Counted from the first letter of the stretch, positions 50,772 to 60,823 are shown. The stretch is DNA of 64,000 nt from Firmicutes bacterium TM09-10 (GCA_003481005.1 QUKC01000003.1:124001-188000), one strand, 5' to 3'. The notes: generated by a model not told the origin, from the letters alone. Numbers and translations: made by a program.

Positions 50772-51977
50772 ATGAAAAGATCCATGAGTGTTTTACTGGC
50801 AGCCGCCATGTGCAGCGCTATGCTTGCAGGCTGTGGCTCTACAGCAGCTGACACTGCGGCAGATGCTTCCGCTGCTACCGAAGCAACCGCTTCTTCTGCT
50901 TCTGCAGAAGGTGTAAATGTATTTAAAATCGGCGGTACCTCTCCCTTGACCGGCGCGGCAGCAATCTACGGCAACGCTGTAAAGAACGGCGCACAGATCG
51001 CCGTTGATGAAATCAACGAAGCAGGTGGTTCCGTACAGTTTGAACTGAAATATGAAGACGATGAGAACGACCCGGAAAAAGCAGTTTCCGCTTACAACGC
51101 ATTAAAGGACTGGGGCATGCAGATTTCCCTGGCTTCCGTTACCACAAAGCCCTGTGAAGCAACCAGTACAGAGCACTTTGCTGACCGTATCTTCGGTCTG
51201 ACTCCTTCCGCTTCCTCTACCGCCATCACAGAGGGCAAGGACAATGTATTCCAGATGTGCTTTGCTGACCCCAACCAGGGTCTTGCATCCGCTGATTATA
51301 TTGCAGACCAGAAGCTCGGCACAAAGATCGCTGTTATCTACAGAAACGACGATGTATACTCCAGCGGCGTCTATGAGAAATTCAAAACAGAGGCAGATGT
51401 AAAGGGTCTGGAAATCGTTTCCGCAACCACCTTTACCGATGCAAGCTCCAATGACTTCTCCGTACAGCTGACCGAAGCAAAGAATGCAGGTGCTGATCTG
51501 CTCTTCCTTCCTATCTATTATCAGCCCGCTTCTCTGATCTTAAAGCAGGCAAAGGATATGGGCTATGAACCCACCTTCTTTGGCGTAGACGGTATGGATG
51601 GTATCCTGACCCTGGAAGGTTTTGACACCTCTCTGGCAGAAGGCGTTATGCTGCTGACTCCCTTCAACGCTGATGCGACAGATGAAAAGACCCAGAACTT
51701 TGTAAACAAATACAAAGAACTCTACGGCGATGTTCCGAACCAGTTCGCAGCAGATGCTTATGACTGTGTCTATGCTTATAAAGCAGCTCTGGAGGCATCC
51801 GGTGCTACCGCTGATATGACAGCCGAAGAACTTTGCGACAAAATGATCGAAGCTTTCCCGACGCTGACCTATGATGGTCTCACCGGTACAGGCATCACCT
51901 GGGATTCCACCGGTGCCGTATCCAAGACTCCTAAGGGTATGGTGATCAAAAACGGCGCTTACGTCGGCATGGAGTAA
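50772..51977 (+). CDS. Branched-chain amino-acid-type ABC transporter substrate-binding lipoprotein
   Basis: A 401-residue protein with a lipoprotein signal (LAGC, Cys21) and a Ser/Ala/Thr-rich spacer. The Leu/Ile/Val-binding fold is clear: FKIGGTSPLTGAAAIYGNAV, AVDEINEAGG, GLTPSASSTA, QNFVNKYKELYGDVPNQFA. It is the first gene of a complete importer. Ligand could be a branched-chain or another amino acid or amide. GGAGG lies 7 bases upstream. Confidence 0.94.
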   Translation: MKRSMSVLLAAAMCSAMLAGCGSTAADTAADASAATEATASSASAEGVNVFKIGGTSPLTGAAAIYGNAVKNGAQIAVDEINEAGGSVQFELKYEDDENDPEKAVSAYNALKDWGMQISLASVTTKPCEATSTEHFADRIFGLTPSASSTAITEGKDNVFQMCFADPNQGLASADYIADQKLGTKIAVIYRNDDVYSSGVYEKFKTEADVKGLEIVSATTFTDASSNDFSVQLTEAKNAGADLLFLPIYYQPASLILKQAKDMGYEPTFFGVDGMDGILTLEGFDTSLAEGVMLLTPFNADATDEKTQNFVNKYKELYGDVPNQFAADAYDCVYAYKAALEASGATADMTAEELCDKMIEAFPTLTYDGLTGTGITWDSTGAVSKTPKGMVIKNGAYVGME

Positions 51978-52007
51978 TACTTACCCTTTAATTTTGATTT
52001 TATCAAT

Positions 52008-52053
52008 GCGCAGGGAGCACCGTTATCGTTTTTGATACGGCGCTCCCTTGCGT
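52008..52053 (+). promoter_or_regulatory. Strong hairpin between the binding-protein and livH genes
   Basis: CGCAGGGAGC and GCTCCCTTGCG arms with inner CCGT/ACGG pairing. No long T run follows, so it probably stabilises the binding-protein mRNA or causes partial termination. Confidence 0.55.
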
Positions 52054-52076
52054 CATACAGAGAAATGAGGTAGCTT

Positions 52077-52958
52077 ATGACCTTTTTATCACACCTGATC
52101 AACGGCATCAGTCTTGGAAGCGTATACGCGATCATCGCACTGGGATACACAATGGTATACGGTATCGCCAAGATGCTGAACTTTGCCCACGGAGACGTCA
52201 TCATGGTGGGCGCATATATTTCCTTCTGTACCACCAGTTATCTCGGACTTTCTCCGCTGGTATCTGTCCTTTTTTCCATCATCGTCTGCACGGTTCTCGG
52301 CATCGTTGTAGAACGTCTGGCATACAAGCCCCTGCGTCAGGCTCCTTCCCTCGCAGTTCTGATCACTGCCATCGGCGTTTCCTATTTTCTGCAGAATGCC
52401 GCCCTGCTGATCTGGGGCTCCAGCCCGAAAACCTTTTCTTCCGTAACCGGAAGCTGGACCTTAAAGCTTTTTGACGGACAGCTGATCGTTTCCGGCGTCA
52501 CGATCGTTACGATCCTTGCCTGTATCCTGATCATGATCTGTCTGACTCTTTTCACCAACAAGACAAAAACGGGAACGGCGATGCGGACAGTTTCTGAAGA
52601 TAAGGCCGCTGCAGGTCTGATGGGTATCAATGTCAATACAACCATTTCCCTGACCTTTGCCATCGGCTCCGGTCTGGCGGCCATCGCAGGTGTATTGCTC
52701 TGCTCCGCCTATCCGACTCTGATGCCCACCACAGGCTCCATGCCCGGTATCAAAGCATTTACTGCAGCTGTATTTGGCGGCATCGGCTCCATTCCCGGCG
52801 CAATGATCGGCGGTATCCTGCTCGGCATTATTGAGATCTTTTCCAAAGCCTACATTTCCACACAGCTGTCCGATGCGATCGTATTTGCGGTTCTGATCCT
52901 GGTCCTGATTGTAAAGCCGGATGGTCTGCTGGGCAAACACGTCAGCGAGAAAGTATGA
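52077..52958 (+). CDS. livH: Branched-chain amino-acid ABC transporter permease LivH
   Basis: A 293-residue permease with eight or so membrane segments. The N-terminal LINGISLGSVYAIIALGYTMVYG and MLNFAHGDVIMVGAY are signature text, and MRTVSEDKAAAGLMGIN is the coupling region. GAGG lies 6 bases before the start. It forms the channel with LivM. Confidence 0.95.
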   Translation: MTFLSHLINGISLGSVYAIIALGYTMVYGIAKMLNFAHGDVIMVGAYISFCTTSYLGLSPLVSVLFSIIVCTVLGIVVERLAYKPLRQAPSLAVLITAIGVSYFLQNAALLIWGSSPKTFSSVTGSWTLKLFDGQLIVSGVTIVTILACILIMICLTLFTNKTKTGTAMRTVSEDKAAAGLMGINVNTTISLTFAIGSGLAAIAGVLLCSAYPTLMPTTGSMPGIKAFTAAVFGGIGSIPGAMIGGILLGIIEIFSKAYISTQLSDAIVFAVLILVLIVKPDGLLGKHVSEKV

Positions 52959-52967
52959 GGTAGCAGC

Positions 52968-54044
52968 ATGAACAAACTCAAACCTATTCTGTCAGCCAGA
53001 AAAGACTGCACAATTTCCTATACGATCGTCATTCTCGCCTTTATCCTGATCCAGACCATGATCGCAACCGGAAACATCACCTCTTCCTTAAAGGGACAGC
53101 TGGTTCCGATCTGTGCCTACATCGTCATGGCGATCTCCTTAAATCTTACCGTCGGCATTTTAGGCGAGCTTTCTTTAGGGCATGCCGGCTTTATGTCGGT
53201 CGGCGCTTTTACCGGCATCGTGGTTTCCGCCTCCCTTGCCGCTGCAATTCCGAACGGCCCTCTGCGCCTTGCCATTTCCATGATCGTCGGCGGCCTTTTT
53301 GCCGGAATTACAGGACTCATCGTCGGCATCCCCGTACTTCGTTTAAAGGGTGACTATCTTGCCATCGTTACCCTTGCATTCGGTGAAATTATCAAGAATA
53401 TTATCAACGTGCTCTATATCGGTCTGGATGAAAAAGGACTGCACTTCAGCCTTCTGGAACAGCATTTTACCCTTGCAGAGGGCGGTTCCATGATCATCAA
53501 CGGCCCCATGGGTGTCGGAGGTGTCCAGAAGCTTTCCACCTTTTCTTCCGGCGTTGTCCTGATCCTGATCACGCTGTTTTTAGTCCTGAACCTGATTCAC
53601 AGCCGTACCGGCCGTGCCATCATGGCTGTCCGCGACAACAAGATTGCCGCAGAGAGCATCGGACTTTCTGTAACCCGCTATAAGCTGCTGGCATTCGTGA
53701 TCTCCGCCGTTTTTGCAGGTATGGCAGGCACCCTTTACGCCATGAATTTCTCTACCGTCACCGCATCCAAATTTGACTTTAATACCTCGATCCTCATTCT
53801 GGTATTCGTCGTTCTGGGCGGTCTTGGAAATATCTGGGGCTCCATCATCGCCGCTACACTTTTAACCGTGCTTCCTGAGCTTCTGCGCTCCATGAACGAC
53901 TACCGGATGCTCATCTATGCGATCCTGCTGATCGTTATGATGATCTTCAACAATTCCGGTGCAAAGAAGCGTCTGACAGAATATTTCAGCGCACAAAAGG
54001 AAAAACGGACTGCGAAAAAAACAGCCGGAAAGGGGGCAAACTGA
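52968..54044 (+). CDS. livM: Branched-chain amino-acid ABC transporter permease LivM
   Basis: A 358-residue permease; AISLNLTVGILGELSLGHAG and RDNKIAAESIGLSVTRYKLL are typical. The C-terminal 20 residues are very Lys/Ala-rich (KKTAGKGAN end). It starts 9 bases after livH and ends 1 base before livG. Confidence 0.95.
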   Translation: MNKLKPILSARKDCTISYTIVILAFILIQTMIATGNITSSLKGQLVPICAYIVMAISLNLTVGILGELSLGHAGFMSVGAFTGIVVSASLAAAIPNGPLRLAISMIVGGLFAGITGLIVGIPVLRLKGDYLAIVTLAFGEIIKNIINVLYIGLDEKGLHFSLLEQHFTLAEGGSMIINGPMGVGGVQKLSTFSSGVVLILITLFLVLNLIHSRTGRAIMAVRDNKIAAESIGLSVTRYKLLAFVISAVFAGMAGTLYAMNFSTVTASKFDFNTSILILVFVVLGGLGNIWGSIIAATLLTVLPELLRSMNDYRMLIYAILLIVMMIFNNSGAKKRLTEYFSAQKEKRTAKKTAGKGAN

Positions 54045-54045
54045 T

Positions 54046-54804
54046 ATGGCAACTCTCGAAGTAACCGGACTCGGTATTTCCTTCGGCGGTCTGCGGGCCG
54101 TTGATGATCTTACCATGTCCATCGAAAAAGGCGGCCTGGTGGGCCTGATCGGACCCAACGGTGCCGGCAAAACCACCGTCTTCAACATGCTGACCGGCGT
54201 TTACCGCCCCACAGACGGCGGCATTCGCTTAAACGGTGAGAATCTGATCGGCAAAAAGCCTTACGAGATCAACCGCATGGGCGTTGCCCGCACCTTCCAG
54301 AACATCCGACTGTTCCCGCAGCAGAGTGTTCTGGACAACGTTATGACCGGCTTAAACAATCAGGTGCAGTATTCCCTTGCAGAAAGTCTTTTGCATGTGG
54401 GAAGCTACCACAAAAAGGAAAAAGAAATGACCGAGCGTTCCATGGAGATCCTGCGAGTCTTCGGGCTGGAAGGTTCTGCCCAGACGCTGGCATCCAATCT
54501 GCCCTATGGCAAACAGCGTAAACTGGAAATTGCCCGTGCGCTTGCAACCAAACCGGAACTTCTGCTTCTGGATGAGCCGGCCGCCGGCATGAACCCCAAC
54601 GAAACCGGAGAGCTGATGGATACGATCCGTCTGGTGCGCAAGGAGTATCAGGTTACCATCCTTTTGATCGAGCATGACATGAAGCTGGTACAGGGTATCT
54701 GTGAATACCTCTATGTCCTGAATTTCGGTCGTCTGCTGGCAGAAGGCACTCCTGATAAGGTTTTAAACGATCCTGCCGTTGTCAAAGCATATCTGGGCGA
54801 TTAA
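54046..54804 (+). CDS. livG: Branched-chain amino-acid ABC transporter ATPase LivG
   Basis: A 252-residue ATPase: Walker A GPNGAGKTT, Walker B LLLLDEPAAGMNP, and the LivG-type text GVARTFQNIRLF. The signature motif position reads LPYGKQRKLEIARAL, as is normal in LivG. It pairs with LivF. Confidence 0.95.
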   Translation: MATLEVTGLGISFGGLRAVDDLTMSIEKGGLVGLIGPNGAGKTTVFNMLTGVYRPTDGGIRLNGENLIGKKPYEINRMGVARTFQNIRLFPQQSVLDNVMTGLNNQVQYSLAESLLHVGSYHKKEKEMTERSMEILRVFGLEGSAQTLASNLPYGKQRKLEIARALATKPELLLLDEPAAGMNPNETGELMDTIRLVRKEYQVTILLIEHDMKLVQGICEYLYVLNFGRLLAEGTPDKVLNDPAVVKAYLGD

Positions 54805-54818
54805 AGGAGGCTTCTTTC

Positions 54819-55529
54819 ATGGCAATGCTCACTGTAGAAAATATCAATGTATATTACGGCGTGATCCACGCCCTTAAAGACATCTCCTTTCAGGTAAACG
54901 AAGGCGAGATCGTCGCACTGATCGGCGCAAACGGTGCCGGCAAAACCACCACCCTGCAGACTGTCAGCGGCATGCTGAGCGCAAAGTCCGGTTCGATCCG
55001 ATTTCAGGATCAGGAGATTTCCAGAATGCCGGAGCACAAAATCGTGAAGCAGGGAATTTCCCACGTCCCCGAAGGACGCCGGATGTTCTCCAATCTGACG
55101 GTTTTGGAAAACCTGAAAATGGGCGCTTACACCAGAAAAGACAAGCAGGAAATCAATAATTCCCTGGAAATGGTTTATGAGCGGTTTCCCCGCTTAAAGG
55201 AACGTACCCGCCAGCTGGCAGGAACTCTTTCCGGCGGTGAACAACAGATGCTTGCAATGGGACGCGCGCTGATGGCAAATCCCCGCATCCTGCTGTTGGA
55301 CGAGCCCTCCATGGGTCTGTCCCCGCTTCTGGTTTCTGAAATTTTTGATATCATTCAGGAGATCAACAAACAGGGCGTTACCATCCTTTTGGTAGAACAG
55401 AACGCAAAAAAAGCGCTTTCCATCGCAAACCGCGCCTATGTCCTCGAAACAGGACGCATCGTAAAGGAAGATGATGCACAGGCTCTTTTACATGATGAAG
55501 CGATCAAGAAAGCTTATCTCGGCGAATAA
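54819..55529 (+). CDS. livF: Branched-chain amino-acid ABC transporter ATPase LivF
   Basis: A 236-residue ATPase: Walker A GANGAGKTT, signature LSGGEQQMLAMGRAL, Walker B LLLDEPSMGLSP. HVPEGRRMFSNLTV is typical of LivF. GGAGG lies 8 bases before the start. It completes the five-gene importer. Confidence 0.95.
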   Translation: MAMLTVENINVYYGVIHALKDISFQVNEGEIVALIGANGAGKTTTLQTVSGMLSAKSGSIRFQDQEISRMPEHKIVKQGISHVPEGRRMFSNLTVLENLKMGAYTRKDKQEINNSLEMVYERFPRLKERTRQLAGTLSGGEQQMLAMGRALMANPRILLLDEPSMGLSPLLVSEIFDIIQEINKQGVTILLVEQNAKKALSIANRAYVLETGRIVKEDDAQALLHDEAIKKAYLGE

Positions 55530-55542
55530 GGGGGAAACAATT

Positions 55543-56175
55543 ATGTCAAACACAGTAATTACCATCGCCCGTCAGTACGGCAGCGGCGGACGTACCGTCG
55601 GCAAAATGCTGGCAAAGCGTCTGGACATTCCCTGCTACGACAGGGAGATTATTTCGCTCGCTTCCGAAGAAAGCGGCATTCATCCCACTCTGTTCCAGGA
55701 TGAGAAAAAAAAGCACGGCTCTCTGCGTGCGTTCCTTACCGGCGGCTTCAAAAATGCCTCCCCGCTTTCCCCGGAAAGCGCAGGTTTTACAAAGGATGAC
55801 AACCTTTTTCGCTATCAGGCAAAAATCATCCGCCAGCTCGCAGAGGAAAGCTCCTGCATTATCATCGGACGCTGCGCCGACCATATCCTTGCAGATGTTC
55901 CAGGCGTTGTCCGTGTCTTTGTCCACGCACCCGAAGATTTTTGTCTGCAGGAAGCAATGAAGGTCAACAGTCTTTCTGTTTCTGAGGTTCAGAAGCTCAT
56001 CGCTCAGACCGACGAATACCGTGCCCACTACTACAAGTATTACACCGGCCAGGAATGGAAAAACGCCCAGAATTACGATCTGTCCCTGGACAGCTCCCGT
56101 CTCGGCTTTGAGGGCACAGTAGAGGCGATACTTTCCTATATCGAAGTACGTAAAAAGTTCGACAAAACTATGTAG
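55543..56175 (+). CDS. Cytidylate kinase-like family protein
   Basis: A 210-residue P-loop protein of the cytidylate-kinase-like family. The nucleotide loop is in ITIARQYGSGGRTVGKMLA; IIIGRCADHIL and the C-terminal DLSLDSSRLGFE are conserved. Unlike Cmk, these proteins are of unknown substrate. The start MSNTVIT has GGGGGAA upstream; a longer version overlapping livF is unlikely. It is 13 bases after livF and probably cotranscribed with the importer. Confidence 0.88.
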   Translation: MSNTVITIARQYGSGGRTVGKMLAKRLDIPCYDREIISLASEESGIHPTLFQDEKKKHGSLRAFLTGGFKNASPLSPESAGFTKDDNLFRYQAKIIRQLAEESSCIIIGRCADHILADVPGVVRVFVHAPEDFCLQEAMKVNSLSVSEVQKLIAQTDEYRAHYYKYYTGQEWKNAQNYDLSLDSSRLGFEGTVEAILSYIEVRKKFDKTM

Positions 56176-56182
56176 ATACGAT

Positions 56183-56236
56183 AAAAAATTCCCGGCAGTC
56201 TGGCTCCTTTTCGGAACCGGGCTGCCGGGAATTTTT
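56183..56236. terminator. Bidirectional terminator between the importer operon and the SpoIIQ-like gene
   Basis: AAAAATTCCCGGCAG and CTGCCGGGAATTTTT form a 15-base stem with a further inner pairing (CCGG). Convergent genes end on both sides. Confidence 0.9.
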
Positions 56237-57260
56237 ATCCCAGATAATCCAGCGGATTGACCGCTTCCCCGTCCTTTGTCAGTTTAAAATAAACATTGGA
56301 GCCCTCTACCGAGTAATATTTTGTCGGCTCCGCCACATGTCCGATCACCGCGCCGGTTTCCACATAGTCTCCCTCTTCCACAGTCACTTCCTGCAGCTGT
56401 CCATAGGTCAGCTCGTATCCACCTCCAAGACGCATCACAACAGTCTGTCCGGTCTGCGCATCCTCATACACAGATTCCACAATTCCATCTGCTGCGCATG
56501 CCACGCCTGTTCCTTCTGCTGCGCCGATTACAATCGACGGATTATATTTGTACTGCTGCAGCGTCGGAAAATAAATTGTCTTGTCCATGCTGTAATTTAG
56601 CAGAACGTTGCCTGCAATCGGCCATGCCAGCTTACTGGTTTCGCCAAAGGACAGCTGGCTCTCCTGCACTGCGATATTCGCAGACGCTGCAAGCGCCTCG
56701 TCCTGATTGTCGGCTGCATCCTGACTCGCGGTTGTTCCGTTCGCTTTTTTGTCAGCGTCTGCCGCATTCGCCTGACCGCCGCCGGATGCCAGTTCACCGT
56801 CTGCCAGTTCGCTCGAACTTCCGTCGCTGTTGTACGCTTCGTTTCGGTACTCTGCATAGCCGATGTTGCGATCTTTGGGCTCCTCCATCGGCTGACTTCC
56901 CGTTTCCTGTTCTCCGGCTGCTCCTGTGTTCGATTCCCCGCCTGTTTTTGCAGGCGCACTCAGATCTTTATCCTTCTGCGCATAATAGGGGTCATAATCC
57001 AGCTCCCCACTGTCTTTATCGCTGCCGGTCACATTCTGCGCAGACGGATTCTGTGCCTGGGACACCGGACTTTGCGTCTCCTTCTCCAATTTGGAGAAAT
57101 CTACAATATGCTGCTCTTCCTCCTGGCTTTTCTGATGATTGCGGTACACAGAAATGCCCGTCACTGTCATCGCCGCCAGTACCAGAACGACCGAAGCTGT
57201 CATGATCGCTTTTTCTCTGCGGTATGCGCTGTTTTTTCCGCCTGTTCTTTTTCTTCTCAT
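56235..57260 (-). CDS. SpoIIQ-like M23 family protein, apparently lacking zinc ligands
   Basis: About 341 residues: a basic start, one membrane segment (about 20-38, MTASVVLVLAAMTVTGISV), a low-complexity Ala/Asp/Gly/Ser-rich region, and a C-terminal M23-like domain (WPIAGNVLLNYSMD... GTGVACAADGIVESV ... GAVIGHVAEPTKYYS). The family's HxxxD and HxH zinc ligands are not seen: the corresponding places read YNPSIVIGA and SNVYFKL. It lies directly after spoIID, as in other Clostridia, where SpoIIQ forms the engulfment channel with SpoIIIAH. Start at ATG 57260 or 57269. Confidence 0.85.
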   Translation of the reverse strand: MRRKRTGGKNSAYRREKAIMTASVVLVLAAMTVTGISVYRNHQKSQEEEQHIVDFSKLEKETQSPVSQAQNPSAQNVTGSDKDSGELDYDPYYAQKDKDLSAPAKTGGESNTGAAGEQETGSQPMEEPKDRNIGYAEYRNEAYNSDGSSSELADGELASGGGQANAADADKKANGTTASQDAADNQDEALAASANIAVQESQLSFGETSKLAWPIAGNVLLNYSMDKTIYFPTLQQYKYNPSIVIGAAEGTGVACAADGIVESVYEDAQTGQTVVMRLGGGYELTYGQLQEVTVEEGDYVETGAVIGHVAEPTKYYSVEGSNVYFKLTKDGEAVNPLDYLG

Positions 57261-57319
57261 CACGCTCATCCTTTCCTGTTTCCTGTGTTCAGGCTTAGTT
57301 TGAGCGCAATTCAACCGTT

Positions 57320-58360
57320 TTATTCCGTTTTTTTCAAAAGTCCCGGGAAAAACAGCTCCAAAATTTCTTCTGCGGAAGCTCCCTGCTTCGCAAGCGCATT
57401 GGCATAATATTGATCCAATCCGATCCCGTGCCCGATTCCCTTTGTCGTAATCACCATTTTCCCGCCCTGCTCTTCCAGGAAAAAACACGACGACGGAAGC
57501 TCAAACAGCTGCCGAAACCGTTCTCCCTCTATGGATGATCGTCCCGCGCGGACATTTAATACGTATCCGGCGCTGTCCCGCGTCAGTACAAGCTTTGGGG
57601 CATCCTTTTCCACTGATACGCCTTCTGCCTCCAGCATCCCGAAAAACCGTTCTGTTTTCATGCTCTTTTCCTGTAAAAAATCTTCTGCAGCCTCATCTAC
57701 CGGACAGACGATGCTTTTGCACCAGTCCGACTCCTGTCCGAAAAGCTCTGTCCCGCTCCTTGTCCGCCCTGCGCTCAGGCGAAAAAACGGCGCGCTGACA
57801 GCCGCTCCCTGCCATTCGAGAACATAGCCCGAAGAAGCGCGCACCGCCTCCCTGCAGCGCTCCTCCAACACGTCTGCCTGCTCGCCCCACAGACGCTTGC
57901 GCTGCGCCTTGTCCAGATACGAAAAACCGCTATTACTGTCGATAATCCGCGGCTCAACAGCGCTCACACTACTTTGAGAGATGCTCTCCTGCGCTGCTCC
58001 GGTCATGCCATTCTCCAACACGGCCTCCTCCAGATGCCCTCCCGCGACACAGCTGCTGCGCAGAATCACCGCCTGGGCTTTGAGCGCTTCCGGTTCATAT
58101 TCTGCAGGAATCACCGCCGCCAGCGCGCCGATCAGAAACGCTTCCTCCGTCATCGTTCGGACGTCGCTTCCACTTTGCATCCGGACTGTCCTGCCGGATA
58201 CGGGCACAATGGTTTCCACCGTTTTTTCCTGCCCTGCCCGCACTACACTGCTGCAGGTATACGGCAGCAGAAAGAAAAAAAGAAGAACCGCAAAAAAGTC
58301 CTTTTGACGGCTCTTTCCTACGGTTCTGTTTGCTCTTTTTTCCATTGTTTCCTGCATCAT
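57320..58360 (-). CDS. spoIID: Stage II sporulation protein D
   Basis: A 346-residue SpoIID-type protein. An N-terminal membrane segment (about 22-40) is followed by the SpoIID domain: IPAEYEPEALKAQAVILRS and, near the end, GIGHGIGLDQYYANALAKQG. SpoIID is a lytic transglycosylase that remodels peptidoglycan during engulfment. GGAGG lies upstream of the tandem start codons. Together with the SpoIIQ-like gene it shows that the organism can sporulate. Confidence 0.92.
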   Translation of the reverse strand: MMQETMEKRANRTVGKSRQKDFFAVLLFFFLLPYTCSSVVRAGQEKTVETIVPVSGRTVRMQSGSDVRTMTEEAFLIGALAAVIPAEYEPEALKAQAVILRSSCVAGGHLEEAVLENGMTGAAQESISQSSVSAVEPRIIDSNSGFSYLDKAQRKRLWGEQADVLEERCREAVRASSGYVLEWQGAAVSAPFFRLSAGRTRSGTELFGQESDWCKSIVCPVDEAAEDFLQEKSMKTERFFGMLEAEGVSVEKDAPKLVLTRDSAGYVLNVRAGRSSIEGERFRQLFELPSSCFFLEEQGGKMVITTKGIGHGIGLDQYYANALAKQGASAEEILELFFPGLLKKTE

Positions 58361-58442
58361 GAACCCTCCGCTGCTGCCGATATTTTCCTATACGGCAGTC
58401 TATGCAAAGACGCACGCTTCTATGCAGAAAGCTTCCCGCGTA

Positions 58443-60737
58443 TTATTTCTCCACGCGGTTATAGTTAATCAGACATCCTTTCAGGATGATCTGGCGCTCT
58501 TCATCGGTCAGCTCACCGAGGGTTACGGTAAACGGCTTCAAGCCGTTTGCATCTACCACATATCCTGTAATTTCTGCAGCCTTTTCCTCTACCGCCTTGC
58601 GGATGCCGGGGAAGAAGAGGTAATCATGGTTGGTAAACGGAAGATCTCCGTCCGGAATGACGAACGGAAGCATGCCCCAGTTGATCAGATTGGAACGATA
58701 CCGTTTGGTCGCATATTCGTTTGCAATATTTGCCCAACCGCCCAGCACCTTCTGGCAGCTTGCAGCCTGCTCTCTCGCAGAACCATCTCCGGGCTTTACT
58801 GCGAAAATCGTGGAACCGAACCCGATGTTGTCGTTTGCAGCCTGCGGGAACTGCACATGGATTTCATCCATAATTTCTGCCAGCTCCGGTTTTACAGTCA
58901 CTGGATCCTTGCCATCCATCAAAGCTTCCTGCGCCTTGTGGATTTCCTTTGCCAGTCCGACATAGGCAGGATCCTTGCGGGACAGGGTAAACTCTGCCAG
59001 TCCAAGAGGATTGGAGCGGTAAGAGCTTGTCTCTCCGGACGGAATCAGCTCGTCTGTCGTCGTAACCGGATCGTGAATCTCGGAAACGACCTGCAGCACC
59101 AGATTTTCCGGAAGCGCGCACATCGTCGGCCAGTCCTTGATATTAGGACCGAAATGGATTTCCACAGAGGGATCTGCCACACCATGGGAATCAAATACGC
59201 GATTCTGATAAATCTTCGAATCAAAATGATACTGATATTTGCCGATGGGTCCGTCGAATTCAGTCGCCGCTGTCAGGCGTCCCTGATTTGCCGCAGTCGC
59301 CGCAATCGAACGGGCATCCATCAGAGCTACCGAAGCAATCTGGCCGTTCTGCAGCTTGGAGCCTTCGCGGTTCGGGAAGTTTCTTGTAGAATGACGGATC
59401 GAGAATGCATTGTTTGCAGGCGTATCGCCGGCGCCGAAGCAAGGACCGCAGAACGCAGTCTTCATAACAGCTCCCGTTTCCAGAATCGTCGCCGCACAGC
59501 CATTTTTAATCAGTTCCATATAAATCGGCATGGAAGCCGGATACACACTCAATGTAAACTCCTGATTTCCGATATAGCTGCCCTTTAAAATGTCCGCGGC
59601 CGCACAGATATTTTCAAAGCCGCCGCCTGCGCAGCCTGCAATGATTCCCTGATCCACATAAAATCTGCCGTCACGCACTTTATCCTTCAAGCTGTAAGGT
59701 ACCGCATTATCCAGACTGACTGCAGCCTTTTTCTCTACATCTGCAAGGATATCCGTCAGGTTCGCATTCAGCTCTTCAATCGTATAGGTATTGCTCGGAT
59801 GGAACGGCATTGCGATCATCGGCTTTACCTTTGATAAATCAACCTCAATCAGGCCGTCATAGTACGCCGTCTGTCCGGGTGCCAGCTCTTTATACTCTGC
59901 CTCTCTTCCGTGAATTTCATAAAATTCGCGGATCTGGTCATCTGTCTGCCAGATAGAAGAAAGACATGTTGTCTCTGTCGTCATAACGTCGATGCCGATT
60001 CTGAAATCCGCACTTAAATTTGCAACGCCGGGGCCAACGAACTCCATCACTTTATTTTTTACATAACCGTTTGCAAAAACAGCGCCGATAATCGCCAGCG
60101 CAACGTCCTGCGGACCAACGCCTTTTTCCGGCTTGCCGGTCAGATAAACGCCGACAACCTCCGGCATACGGATATCATAGGTCTGGTTCAACAGCTGCTT
60201 TACCAGCTCCGGACCGCCCTCGCCCATCGCCATCGTTCCCAGCGCACCATAGCGGGTGTGAGAATCAGAGCCAAGGATCATCTTGCCGCCGCCTGCGAGC
60301 ATTTCTCTTGCAAACTGGTGGATAACCGCCTGATGAGGAGGTACATAAACGCCGCCGTATTTTTTTGCACAAGTCAATCCGAATAAATGATCATCCTCAT
60401 TGATCGTTCCGCCCACCGCACACAGGGAGTTGTGGCAGTTGGTCAGAACATAAGGAATCGGGAACTTCGTCAACCCCGATGCGCGCGCGGTCTGAATAAT
60501 TCCGACAAAGGTAATATCATGGCTTGTCAGCTTATCAAATTTAATTTTCAGCTTTTCCATGTTGCCGGAAGTATTGTGATTCTCTAAAATTCCGTACGCA
60601 ATGGTCTGCTTCTTTGCTTCTTCTTTGGATACTGTCCGTCCGGTCTTTGCCGCAAGCTCTGCCTGCGCCTTGGGACCGTCCGCTATGATTTCAGCGCCGT
60701 TTACCAGCCAGGCGCCGCCGTTTGTCAATGTAACCAT
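58443..60737 (-). CDS. Aconitase superfamily hydratase (YbhJ-like)
   Basis: A 764-residue aconitase-like protein. Iron-sulfur ligands are in place: a Cys in [11 protein letters not shown] and a pair in [13 protein letters not shown]; the region [10 protein letters not shown] is also conserved. The C-terminal swivel domain ([15 protein letters not shown]) is present, so it is a full-length single-chain enzyme. It differs from citrate-cycle aconitase and resembles uncharacterised YbhJ-type hydratases; the substrate is unknown. GGAGG lies 5 bases before the start. It is preceded by its own promoter with an overlapping operator-like dyad. Confidence 0.85.
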   Translation of the reverse strand: MVTLTNGGAWLVNGAEIIADGPKAQAELAAKTGRTVSKEEAKKQTIAYGILENHNTSGNMEKLKIKFDKLTSHDITFVGIIQTARASGLTKFPIPYVLTNCHNSLCAVGGTINEDDHLFGLTCAKKYGGVYVPPHQAVIHQFAREMLAGGGKMILGSDSHTRYGALGTMAMGEGGPELVKQLLNQTYDIRMPEVVGVYLTGKPEKGVGPQDVALAIIGAVFANGYVKNKVMEFVGPGVANLSADFRIGIDVMTTETTCLSSIWQTDDQIREFYEIHGREAEYKELAPGQTAYYDGLIEVDLSKVKPMIAMPFHPSNTYTIEELNANLTDILADVEKKAAVSLDNAVPYSLKDKVRDGRFYVDQGIIAGCAGGGFENICAAADILKGSYIGNQEFTLSVYPASMPIYMELIKNGCAATILETGAVMKTAFCGPCFGAGDTPANNAFSIRHSTRNFPNREGSKLQNGQIASVALMDARSIAATAANQGRLTAATEFDGPIGKYQYHFDSKIYQNRVFDSHGVADPSVEIHFGPNIKDWPTMCALPENLVLQVVSEIHDPVTTTDELIPSGETSSYRSNPLGLAEFTLSRKDPAYVGLAKEIHKAQEALMDGKDPVTVKPELAEIMDEIHVQFPQAANDNIGFGSTIFAVKPGDGSAREQAASCQKVLGGWANIANEYATKRYRSNLINWGMLPFVIPDGDLPFTNHDYLFFPGIRKAVEEKAAEITGYVVDANGLKPFTVTLGELTDEERQIILKGCLINYNRVEK

Positions 60738-60760
60738 AGGAACCTCCTTTTTCACTTTGC

Positions 60761-60800
60761 TATACTAAAGTAGTATAACGAAAAAAGGCTGCACTTGCAA
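60761..60800 (-). promoter_or_regulatory. Promoter of the hydratase gene with overlapping palindrome
   Basis: On the minus strand TTGCAA (60795-60800), 17 bases, TATACT (60772-60777). The dyad TATACTAAAGTAGTATA (60761-60777) covers the -10 and the start of transcription, a repressor-like position. Confidence 0.6.
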
Positions 60801-60808
60801 GCCTTTTA
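60781..60808 (-). terminator. Terminator after the sulfatase-maturase gene
   Basis: AAAAGGCT and AGCCTTTT arms, T-rich on the minus strand. It overlaps the -35 region of the hydratase promoter. Confidence 0.7.
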
Positions 60809-60823
60809 TGTTTCCAGTATCAC

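Noticed and set aside
58359..59588. Plus-strand ORF (409 codons) opposite the hydratase and spoIID ends
   Set aside because: Antisense shadow of the aconitase-family gene.
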